Shown here: piece after piece, positions 45,483 through 56,143 of the stretch
Layout: every line of letters starts with the position of its first letter
Position numbering within the stretch: the first letter of the stretch is position 1
DNA from: Arachnopeziza araneosa
Taxonomy: Eukaryota > Ascomycota > Leotiomycetes > Helotiales > Arachnopezizaceae
Assembly (NCBI GenBank): GCA_003988855.1
Contig: QYAI01000031.1
Span: 63,571 to 127,570, forward strand
Reading direction: 5' to 3'
DNA length: 64,000 bases
Made by a program: the position numbers and the translations under genes
The notes under the pieces: model-generated
Database searches by the model: none
What the model was told of the DNA's origin: nothing
Seen by the model: only the letters and a program-made list of their open reading frames with translations

Positions 45483-47263
45483 TTAACTCTTCTCTTTCAC
45501 CTCTTCTGCGCTCGGAATAACACTCTCCAAAAGTGGTTTCCTCGCCTTATTTACCGTCAAACTCACTATACTCGCCTCCTTACTCTCGTGACCTTGTGTT
45601 CCAATAGTCAAAAATGGTACAAAAAGTAGCCCAAGACCAGAACTCGCTACACAAAACCAAAAGACCATACTATAGGGCCGTGTTGAAGTTTGCAATGCTG
45701 CTGTGCCAGTACTTTCTGCATTGTATATGCTAGCTGATATCCCCAAACCAACAGCAGAGCAAGTTTTGGTAACGGTATTGAAAATTCCGCCGGCTAGCGA
45801 TTGTTGGTTGGGAGGGAGAGACGACATGACATACATCTATATATGTTAGTCGGATCAAAGCCTCAGATTTGACTTACATTTGCAACGTTGAACTGAAGAT
45901 CTGCGCCAATCACAGACAACAATAAAGAAGGAAATATAAATTTCCAGTATGGATTATCTCCTCTCATCGTTGCAAGAAGAAGTACCGATCCAAAGTAGGC
46001 CAAAGCTCCAATTCCAGTCAAGATTTTATTGCTTACTCGATGAAGAATCAAACCGGCAACAATATTGACAGCGATTCCACCAATAGCTTGAGGAAGAAGA
46101 TGAACTGCTACTTGGATAGACGAGAACTTAAGAACATCCTGCATGTAAAGCGATAGCCAGAATGCACTTGTGCTGAATGACATGAATCCCAGAAGAACGA
46201 TGATATTGATCTAAAATGTCAGCTTGATTCTATATCTATCGAGGTCTGGCTTACCAGAGAGAAGTTTCTATCACGCCAAATATACAGCGGCATCATGGGA
46301 GATTTGCAGAACTTTTCCCAGCCAACGAAACTGACCATCAAAATAATCCCAAGCAGTAGCAAGACTAAAACATAACTTGTTTTCCAGCCATGAGGTGCTC
46401 CACCCGCAATTCTAAAACATCAGCTTGATCACCAGCATTCGAGGGTGACTCACGTAAGGGAAGAACAGAACAATGCAATTCCAGCCATACTTAGAAATAT
46501 CCCAAACAGGTCAAACCTCCTCAAGGCATCAATTGACAGCTTTTGTATATCGGATTGCGTTCTTGGAACAGTCCATATTGCCGCCATGAAAAAGACGGCG
46601 TATATAATAGCTAGCAAAAAGAAAGATGCTCTCCAATTAAACAGATGAGCCGCGATTCCAGAGAAGATGGTGCCCATGACAAAACCAACCGGGTTTCCAG
46701 CACTAAAGCAAGCAAACGCATAATTCTTTCGCCTGGACGGAACTTCATAAGCTGCGCCCAATATACCGATGGCGGGTGGAACAGCAGCTGCGGTCCAGAG
46801 ACCGAGCAGACCACCAAACACATCCAAGTACATGGCATTACTAGCGAATCCCGTGATCAAACAGCTCACCGAAAATGTACCCATGGAAAAGATGAGCAGG
46901 GATCGTCGCCCAAAGGTATCAGCCACTTTCGCAAAGAACAACAGGAAAGCCCCTGAACTCAACCTATTTTGATCAGTAGAAGTACACTACCAAACAAGGA
47001 GACCCGACGTACGCTGATGAGGCATTGATCCACGTGATCTGGGCGCTGGTCATGTGTAGATCTCTGCCAATGGGTGCGGTAATGACGGTACAGATTCCAT
47101 AGAGAAATGACGCCATTCCGATAGACATTGTAGCAGTCAGAACAAACAGACACTCTTGGAGTGTGGAGGTGAAGCATGCCGGCCGGTTGCCGTTGGAAGA
47201 TTGTTCCCGAGGTGGCTCGGTCCTTGACTCCACAGCCGTGAGAGATGCATCTACCTGTGCCAT
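45483..47263 (-). CDS. MFS exporter, drug:H+ antiporter-2-like
   Basis: A multi-pass exporter of about 534 residues. Exons are 47263-47013, 46963-46454, 46411-46255, 46210-45878 and 45836-45483. The soluble N-terminus is followed by TM1, ITWINASSALSSGAFLLFF, and the antiporter loop KVADTFGRRSLLIFS (motif A). AAAVPPAIGILGAAY follows, which fits motif C of 14-TM drug:H+ antiporters. RRKNYAFACFSAGNPVGFVMG and the second-half spans up to MYVMSSLPPNQQSLAGGIFNTV are also conserved. The C-terminal tail is charged. The family exports toxic organic acids, drugs or metabolites. As the right-hand member of the cluster it could secrete an end product or protect against the substrate. A possible activator palindrome lies 108 bases upstream. 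Confidence 0.87.
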
Positions 47264-47599
47264 GATTTTGCATTTAATGAAAAGGATGAAATGAATCAGG
47301 AGAAAAAATTTATTGAGATGATTGATAATGAGGAAATAGCGGGAAGTGGGGTGGGGTGGGGGCGGGCATTGCGGAAATTGTTTCCGCCAAACCCGCTGCC
47401 ATCAAGTGGGCGGGCCGACGTTTAGTTTTGCTTGCAAAAATCACAACTCTTATATAGGAGAGTAAGCTGCAACAGATGAGCCGGAAAGATGTAGTTAGTA
47501 AATAATGGACCCCAGCTTCACTTATCAGCGGATTAGTTGAATAAAGCATTGGTCCAAGCTCCGCCCCAATCTAAACAGGTAACTATTTTTTATTCATAT
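47264..47599. promoter_or_regulatory. Promoter region of the MFS exporter
   Basis: 336 bases. A G-rich run, a perfect 7+3+7 palindrome (listed separately) and AT-rich sequence lie upstream of the exporter. The far part is the 3' flank of the next minus-strand gene. Confidence 0.5.
47371..47387. promoter_or_regulatory. Palindrome GCGGAAA-TTG-TTTCCGC (CGG-N9-CCG)
   Basis: A perfect inverted repeat with 7-base arms and a 3-base centre, about 108 bases upstream of the exporter ATG. The CGG-N9-CCG spacing is a classic binding layout for dimeric Zn2Cys6 factors. One arm recurs before the aldolase gene. Confidence 0.45.
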
Positions 47600-50396
47600 C
47601 TATAACCAACTCTTTCTATGATTGCTTAGTCTGCTATAACTAGTCATGCTTCTCACATTACTTTCCTCTTTGCGCTTTCGGCTCCTCATCTCATATTCAT
47701 TACCTCTTGAATCCCCCTCCTTAATCAAGAAATGGCCCGTCGATTCATCAGCAAGAACATGCCAGTCAATATTCAGTTGCTCCCCTTCCGGTCCTGCGCC
47801 ACAACTTCCACTCAATCTCTCTGATGGTGGACTGTTGACAGCCAGAGCGAAAAGATTTCGAGGTTCTGTGTAATCAGTCACGAGCCCTGATCGAAGAAAG
47901 AAGTAGGTCAAACAAAAAACATTCGTGGAAAATACAAGCACCAGGACAATATAGAAGACCCCCTGCCAGCTTTGCTGAAGTCCAGAAGTATATTGTTCAG
48001 AAGCAATACTTGCATTGAATGGCTCCCAGACTCCAGGGTCTAATATATCAGCCGGATAGTTCCAGAAATGATAGAACGATGCATCTGTAGAGCCCATGAG
48101 AAGAGTGTGACCTGCCATAACAGCCAAGGCTTCTGCGATGGTTGGCAACAAAAGTGGCATTTTCACCGCACCCCAATTTGGCATGGTTGGAACGAGATTT
48201 GCAAGTAGTCGAGTTGTTGAAGCGTTAGCGTCAGAGACTCCAGTATTCAAGGATGTAGACAACATGAACTCAGAACCAACGTTCCTCCAATCGTTTTGGT
48301 CGTTAACTGGTGGATCTGGGGTAGATTTTGAATAGAGCATGGGATCTGACGCATCGCAGTTGGTCTGAAGATATCCTCCGGTAAGGCCAGAAACGTTATA
48401 ATGAGTGCTGCAAAATGGATTGAGGAACGATCGTAGTTGACAAATAGTGTAGTTCGAGGTAGCAGCGGATTTTATGAGTAGGTACAAGGAGTCACTATCT
48501 GGGACGGAAATGTTGTGGACTGAATTGTAGTCAATTGGATACTAAATTGTTAAAGCTGATTGAGAATAGAGGGGATAACATACTTGTGGAAAAATTGGAG
48601 GCTGTCGTCCATAAGTCTCTCCCCAATTGAATATGTCATCAAGAGATGTCGAGTTCAAGTATGACTGGCCAGGCTGTAACTTGATATCATTTTGGTAATC
48701 AGGCACTGGGATTTTCTCCCCAGGCATGGTTGTTGAATTCTCCAGGCGAGCATTAGGAAAACTAGTGTAAACAAGAGGATCAGACTCGCTTTTTAACACG
48801 TTGATGCAGAGAACGTTGAGTGATGGGCTAACCACCGAGGCCCGTACAGAATACTCGCCAAGTCCTGCAAGATCTTCTGGCTGCAAGATCCCATTCCTCT
48901 GAGCTCGAGCAGCAGCAAAGACACCAGCATGAGGCATTGATAAGGTAACATTATTGATAATTCGGCTGTAAGTGTCGTAAGCCGCTGTCATATTGCTTGT
49001 ATTGCCCAAAACCCAAGTCCCAGTGACAGTGGTGTTGTCAAACAGCATAGCCGGGACAGCAGGGCGTTGAACGATATCAGCTGAAGCACCTTCGCCTTCA
49101 TTATGAATTTGAGTCCAAGTATCAAGAAAGGAAATAGAATCGTGATAGGCTAGACAGGTTAGAAATGAAATCTAAAAGTAATCAGTACTCACCTTGACCA
49201 GCATGTTCAACATCCAAACAAGTCAAGCCAGAGTTAGAGTCCAATCCTATATCGATTGGTGTTCGACAATATTTTGTAATGTAGTTCGTATTGGCGTAGC
49301 TTGTCTTTACCAACCCTTCCATCAACTTCGTTTGCCATCCCCCATATTTCAGATGCGGAGAAACGATCGCATCTGACGCCGTCGTGTAGAACAGAGCTAT
49401 GAAAGCTGCCGTCAGGGTAATTGCGCCGAGGACAGTAATCCCAACATGCTTTAAATACTCGCCATGAGTGATCATAAAGCCTGGCTGGATTACCCAAGTC
49501 CTCAACGTTAATTCTGCAATTGTAACCCCTCGAGACGCCTTGACGAGGGACCTTCGACTCAAAACTTGGCCGAGAAAAGTCACAAAGACTGTAACAAACG
49601 AGAGCTCAATTGTTTTAGCTATAAGTGCGAATATAATTGACGCCGTCGCGGGTGAAAGTCTTCCCCCAGAATGTATCATTCGTCCATATCGAGGTTGTAT
49701 GATGGCAAGCATCAACCAAATACCAGAGAAGAGGGTCGAATAGAAGGAGAGCATTAGGATAGAAATCGAAAGCCAGCTTCTCCTGGAAGAATGTATGTCG
49801 TGTTTGGCAGGGCATCCGTCTAAAAGTTCTAGGACGATCAGTCAAGTCCAGTCAGAAGGGAGGAACTCACCTTTTTTACCATTGTCATTATCATAAATAC
49901 TTTGTCTCTCTTCGAATCCATCAGGGCCATCGATAAACTGTCCTTTCTTTATTGTATCACCACCTAGTCCCTGGTCTCGCTCTTGTCCCAATCGCTCGAA
50001 TTCCCCGGAGTTTCGCGCCCATGTAGGCGACAAGAGAGGATTGGACGAGCCAGGCGCAGTGTTCGGAGACGGCCTCGTGCTGGACGATGGGGAGAAGGGG
50101 TTGGGGGTTTCGGGAGAGGATTTTTGCTGTGGAATTGGTCTCCTTGGAATTGAAGTCCTATGATCCCTAATCCCCAAACCCGTAGGCTCGCGATCCAATC
50201 CTCCAAACTCGTTTATCGAGATGCTAGGTGATGTGTACTTTGGCGCCAGATCTGCGACTTGCTGGCCTTGCAAATCCATTCGATGATATGCTTGTTTTGC
50301 GTGAGCTGTTGGTGAAGCGATTGAGGATGGGGTATCAGAGAGATCACTCCCTTCTTGTCTGAGAAGGCTGTGACGGTCTGGAGGATCTTTCGACAT
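47600..50396 (-). CDS. Conserved fungal membrane protein, function unknown
   Basis: An 886-residue protein. Exons are 50396-49871, 49819-49193, 49149-48584 and 48541-47600. The first 175 residues are a disordered Ser/Pro-rich cytoplasmic region. A membrane block follows (LMLSFYSTLFSGIWLMLAI, ASIIFALIAKTIELSFVTVFV, ITVLGAITLTAAFIALFYTT). A long extracellular domain with many N-X-S/T sequons and Cys residues comes next. Then come one more span (FYIVLVLVFSTNVFCLTYFFL) and a soluble tail. This is a widespread ascomycete family, in databases sometimes mislabelled as MCM2/3/5, with no known function. The remnant at 12078-13060 has a related layout. No lesion was found. The gene is next to the cluster but shows no link to it. 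Confidence 0.82.
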
Positions 50397-51154
50397 TGGT
50401 GCGGTAGCTCAATTGACTGTAACGACTGTAATATGAAAGATGGAGGGGTGAAAGAAGTTTGCTGTGCCACGAGCTATCTACCAGCACGTTCGTCCTCCGC
50501 AAACATGTTCGGTATCACCTATTCATATCTCCTCCCGCGTAATGACGTGTGTGGAGAGAAGGAGAGTACATCTATTCTTGGGAATTGTGCAGCCTGACAA
50601 TTATGCTGACTCTGTGGAGGTCCTTGTCCGGCGGTGGGATTCAAAGCTTATGCACTTAGCCCCCACAGGAAGACGCCCTCCCGTTCCAGAGCGATGATCG
50701 GTCGTGCAGAAGCAGCATCTTGCTGACTCGTTTCAGAACCCGAGAAGATTGATTGGTACAGCGCTGGGGGCATTCAACTTATCGTCAGGTGGCGTCGTTG
50801 CTTTCGATCTTCAGTCGAGCTCAGCCTCAACAACCAACATGCTTACATAAGTCACACAGGAACCACGCACCATGTCTTAAACATCTCTTGAACTACTACC
50901 CGTATATGCAGCCTTCATCAAAGATGGTGTTGGAGAAGCCACAAGTGCATTCTTTTCTATTGTTAGAGTCTTGTCTTTCAACTCAGTATATTAATAAAAA
51001 TCTAGACGCTCAGAAATGCATGCAGAACCGGGTATCACACAATCCAACACCCAATTCTCCTACCCAGCAAGGGAATAACAAATCTACAACAGAACAAACA
51101 ATGCAAGCTGAATATGAAGAAAATGATCCGAGCAACTCCAACACAGCGGTTCTA
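50397..51154. other. Intergenic region between membrane protein and subtilase
   Basis: About 760 bases holding the membrane-protein promoter and the subtilase 3' UTR. The plus-strand frame starting at 50753 is an antisense shadow running into the subtilase and is not supported. Confidence 0.45.
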
Positions 51155-53943
51155 TCAACTCCCACTGCTATTCCCGCTCGGAGTCTCCACAAATCTTATC
51201 ACTGGCCCAAGCCAAGTATCGTAGTCTGCCTCCACACCCATCGTCCCACCCCACCTCAAAACGCTCGCAAACCACCTGTAATCACCAGGTCCGATGATAT
51301 ATCTGCCGTTATTGCTACCCTTGACGGTATCGTCACTTCCAAATGGATTGTTCCCACTCGGCCAGAGATACCCGGTCTCATTTATAAGAACCCCAAAAGA
51401 CTCATGTCCGAAAACCGTTTCGTTTGGTGTCGTCAAGCTAGGGATGTAATCCCACACCACTTTCCTGTCGAATCCGTAATTATTAGCTGTAAGTTTGGTG
51501 TTGGCTGGCAAAACGTCAAGTCTGATGTGCTGGGTCCATTGAATGGTTGGAATAGAACCGCCATAACCGTATGAAACGACAAACTCAAGAAGGCCGGTAT
51601 CATAAGTAATATTGCTCTGATCTGAATTATACGCATACACTTCTGGCAGTTCCACCCCAGTTATTGCAGGCTCCACTAGAATATAGGGGGTGTTGTAAAG
51701 TGAATACGGTGGGCCAAGGTATGGGATGGAGAACGACTCCTCATCCGAAGCAACATTGACGAAGCCACCGAATACCGGAAGATTAGAAGGTACAGCAGCT
51801 TGAGGAGGCGTAAATGACACCTTGATAGTTGCTGAACCTCCACCTGGAATAGTTACCGTGGGAGTTGAGAAGTTTGCGGTCCCATAGAGGGCCAACTGAC
51901 CAACTTCTTCAAAAGGAAGATAGTAGTCCATGTATCCTGCTCCCAAGTGCGATAACGTGTACGTCTTTTTCATTGGTGATGTGTTCTGAATAGTGATATT
52001 GGCAACACCGTACTCGGTCTTGCTGTTATCTGAGACTCTGATCTGACCTGGGGAAACCAGGCTGGTGGCCATCAATGCATCGTATACGTTCACAAGGCCA
52101 GCTCCTTGTTGGGCAGTTGATGATAAGATCTTTTTGTTATATGCCCATTCAACCGGCCGCGAGTTTGTTTGCAAGCGGTTCAGAATCTCATGGTTGGTAG
52201 CTGTTGGAAGTTGCGATTTGAGGAGAGCGAAACAACCGGAAAGATAAGGTGTCGCCATTGAAGTTCCCGACAATATGGCATAACCACCCAGAGGTCCAAG
52301 TGGCCAGGTCGAAAGTACATGACCGCCGGGTGCTGCAAGTTGTGGTTTCATGATGTAGTCGTGCCAGGTTGGACCGAAACTGGAATAATAGTCTATCAAC
52401 CCCCCCGTGACCTGATGGCTACCAACGAAGCTATTGTCTCCAAAGGTCAACTTATAGTGAGGATATCCACCTGTCGTATTGAAATTGTTGCTCAGTATGG
52501 TACCATCTGCAGCATTAATATTCACAAATTGAGTGGCTCCATAGTAGCCTTGACTTGGAGTGTCGTAATCCGAAGTGTACGGCGATTTCCCGTCAGTATT
52601 AATTGCCATAATGTATGTTGGGGGCTCTTTGGCTCCACCCCAGCTTCCAGCGCCCGTTCCTAAACAACCTCCTCTCACATAAAAAGCAAATATCGTCTGA
52701 CTGACATTGCTAACACTTGAAATTGCATCGATCCAGTGTTGAGAATCACAACCGTCCCCCAAGATGTACAAATCGCCACCGTCTGGAAGTCCAACCGGAT
52801 AAACAGAAGCATATTTGATATGCGACCCCAACGAATCGGTAGCTGTATAAACAACTGGAAATTCAACATTGGAAATGGCACCAACAGCAATAGCACTCGG
52901 TTCTGTACTTGGCCATTCCTCTGTGAACAGGTTTGTCGTGTAACTGCTTCCATTGGCATCATTAGATTGCGCAACAATTACGGCGACTCCATTATCAGTC
53001 AGGGTCTTCGTAACTTGAGCAAGCGGGTCTATCTCTCCATTGAAGGCGGCGAGTCCGAGACCTAGAGACATACTAACAATATCCATACCATCTTCGTAGG
53101 CTTTGGACATTGCAGCCATGATGGTGTCGCTTCCAGCTTCCCCTCTGCAGTCAAACACACGGTACATGTAGATGCTAGCTTCTGGAGCGACACCCACGAT
53201 ATCAAAAGTGTCTGTTTCCATTCCAATGATCCCTTAAAAGTCAGTTGTTTTTCATTCAAGTGTGTAAACTGACCTGCAACATGAGTCCCATGACCTCCTC
53301 CGTAGCAAGTCGTCAGAGGATCTGAAAAATGTCCGAGTGTTCCGTTGTCGGTAACAAAAGCATAACCACCTGCGATTTTATGGCCCGGTCCGAATCCAGC
53401 TCCAAGAGCTGGATGTCTATAATCGACACCTGTGTCGATCACTCCAATCTTGACACCTGCTCCTCTAATGCCCAAAGCGTGAAGCTTGTCAACTCCTCCC
53501 ATCTCGAGGGACTTTCCTAGACTTCCATTTATATCTACAGGATTCCTCGTAGTGCTCCCAGAGTATGAAAGGAGAGGATCAGACAAGTTCAACCCACCAG
53601 GTTGAATGGGAATCCCAACCCTCATAACTTGTGACACGGACACAACCCCTTCTATCTCTTGAAGTTGCCCACGAACTTGGCTCTCAGTCAGATTTCCATT
53701 GACTTGAATTGATAAACCCAAGAATACATCTAGATTTCTAAATTCATGGCGAACTGAGTAGTCTAAAGAGTTCGCTCTTTTATGAAAATGAGCGAGGTGA
53801 TCGTTCGGATCCCTTCGGATAGATGCTGAAGAGTCCTGAGAGAGGCGCACAATATAAGCATTTTCGATTGTGGGTGAGCTTGCTGAAGAGATTGCTGCCG
53901 ATACAATTGCAACAAAACCGAATACTGGAAGTAATGCAATCAT
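51155..53943 (-). CDS. Secreted subtilisin-like serine protease (S8)
   Basis: A 915-residue secreted protease from two exons, 53943-53274 and 53232-51155, joined by a 41-base phase-1 intron. The signal peptide is residues 1-18 or so, then an I9-type propeptide (about 27-110). The S8 catalytic domain has Asp170 (VIDTGVDYRHP), His218 (GHGTHVAG) and Ser548 (SGTSMATPYLSG), so the triad is complete. A large insertion between His and Ser corresponds to a PA domain region. The C-terminal 350 residues contain a fibronectin-III-like region typical of minor extracellular proteases of the Vpr/pyrolysin type. The start was set at the ATG directly before the signal peptide, because the frame continues upstream without one. 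It likely degrades external protein. Confidence 0.9.
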
Positions 53944-56143
53944 ATTTTCCCTTGAGAAGTTGAGTTTCAACCTTAAACTAGGCTTCAGAGGAGTTTTCCG
54001 GTCTCTATATCTACCCGTCCCAAGATCAGACACACATGCCTCTTCCGAGCACCCGCAACGCCTCGTGTGAGGTCGCGATGACCGATCTATCCTAGTAAGA
54101 ATATGTCTTCGTGAATCTCGGTCTCGCTGTTATGGAAAACACCCAAGATTCAATGAACTTCACGCATAGAATAGGAGAGTTTACAAGGTGTGGGTTCGTC
54201 TTATGTTGTACCATGTTACACGTCCCAAAGATCTCGGAAATGGGTAACGACGCATCTCGTAAGATCAGACGAAGTTCAAGGCTCAAAACTGTTGAGATCC
54301 GAGAAGGGAAGTTGGAATCTGACAAGTAAGAAGAGGCGCAGACTTGCCCGCAGCACAGTTTCCGTCCATTATGCAAGGCACATTGATCAAGCCGCAAAGA
54401 AGACGATAGTCTTGTTACCCTGGTGTCGTGTGAGCTGAAATATTGACCTTGTGGTCTGTAAAAGCCAAGACTCGAAATCGTGTCTAGCGGACGGCCCCAT
54501 TTGTAGAAATCCACAAAATCACCTTCTCAATCTGGGTATACACTCTTTCAAGCTAACATACTCTCAGCTATATCTCCCATCACTTGACAAGGAGTAGGCT
54601 TGAAATGTTTGGCGCATGATTCGATAGGCTGCTTCTTACTTGACGAAGGATCCCAACAACCGGGGCCATGACAATATATATTAATGAAGTGATTGATCAT
54701 CCATGTGCCGTAAAGTGCATCTACTCAGCTGTGGCCATTCAGAATCCATGAACCGCTTACGAAGCGTGGTCGAGGGTGGTTGGCCGGAGAGATGTCATTC
54801 GCTTGGTTGATTACGACGGAGGCTCTTACGGCACTTGCAAATCCTCTTCACTAGACAGATTTATGGAAATGGCCACAAAAGGATGTTGCATAGTGCGGAA
54901 ACATTGTGAGAATGACGCAAGAAACAATCATGAAAGCCAAAACAGCAAGTCAAAAATAGCATTCCACACCCTCAAGCCCAGGGATCATGAGGCGCATGCT
55001 GCACCCGGACACTTCCAGCGATAAGCAATAAAGATCAGAAGGCCTCTTAATGATAAGAAAATTGTCTTGTCGGCAGCAAATGACAAGTTTGAAAATCAGA
55101 CAGAGTGTGAGTCTCTCTGGACGGTTCTTGGCTGGGTTAGGAACTACCTCGAGTTTACCTGAAAATATTCCAGAATTTCCCCCAGAATTATTCAGTTCCA
55201 TTTACTCAACAGAGCTAGGCCAAAGTTTGACCAAAATAACTTCAAATAGTAACATTCAGTTGAAGGTGCAGCTCGTCTCTAGGGTTGCTCAAGTTGAATC
55301 ATCAGGTTCTCCTATAGCAGAAACCAGTTGCAATAGAGAGCTTCGACTTCTTCCTTCCTAGCCTTTCTTTAGTCATCAATATATTCAGTAACATCGATGG
55401 CGCTTTTGAGATCACAAATGATTCATCGTCGCCACCTTAAACGAACTCGACTTCCGTTTCTAAAAATGGAACCGGATTTCTCAAAGTGCGCCTTCTCTTA
55501 TCCGATCACCGTCACCGTCACATAACCATTCTTCTGTACCCAAGTCATATATCTCTGGATCTCGATTGAATATGCATGGGTCACTTACAACCCCAGTTCC
55601 CGGTGGAATAACCCTGTCTGCAATGACGAGAGATATCTTTGGGTTAGATGACAAATATAGTGCAAGGAATGACGAAAGAATTGGGTTGGGAAGGCAGTGC
55701 TTGACAGTTTACTCATTGCAAGTACCTGGTTTTTGACCACTGCCGTCTATGAATCCACTTCGGTGTCCTAGACATTAGTCTATACTCGTAATGGTCTTGG
55801 AGCGGTTCGCTAGAAGAGTTGTTGAAACGCATTTCAAGAGGCAAAAGAAGCTGTTGAGTGTAATCTGATACAGAGTTCAAAGAGAAGGCACCCAAAGAAA
55901 ATGGAAATATGCTTTAAGAGCGAGAACCATGATAATATAAGCTCGTCCATGATTTCCAAAACGGCTATCAACATCTATGACCAAAATTACAAATTATAAA
56001 GCGATAATCCGCTACTGAAATTAGTAACGAGGTAATAATGTGACTGTCAGCACATCTGAGATGAGGCGGATATATTGATTAATATAGCAGGATCCCACCG
56101 TTCATAATTCATTCTCTCGTGATAATCGTTCGTAGTCTACATC
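53944..56143. other. Gene-free stretch upstream of the subtilase
   Basis: About 2.2 kb. It should hold the subtilase promoter at the left and the 3' UTR of the next gene at the right. Short frames occur on both strands, for instance 55050-55361, but none shows splice continuity or family features. No RNA gene or transposon is recognisable. Confidence 0.4.

Noticed and set aside
25571..47263. Reading the region as a polyketide or terpene secondary-metabolite cluster
   Set aside because: No polyketide synthase, peptide synthetase, terpene synthase or P450 frame is present; the enzymes are all of organic-acid metabolism.
50753..51574. 273-codon plus-strand frame
   Set aside because: It overlaps the conserved 3' end of the subtilase on the opposite strand and its composition is that of a shadow frame plus UTR.
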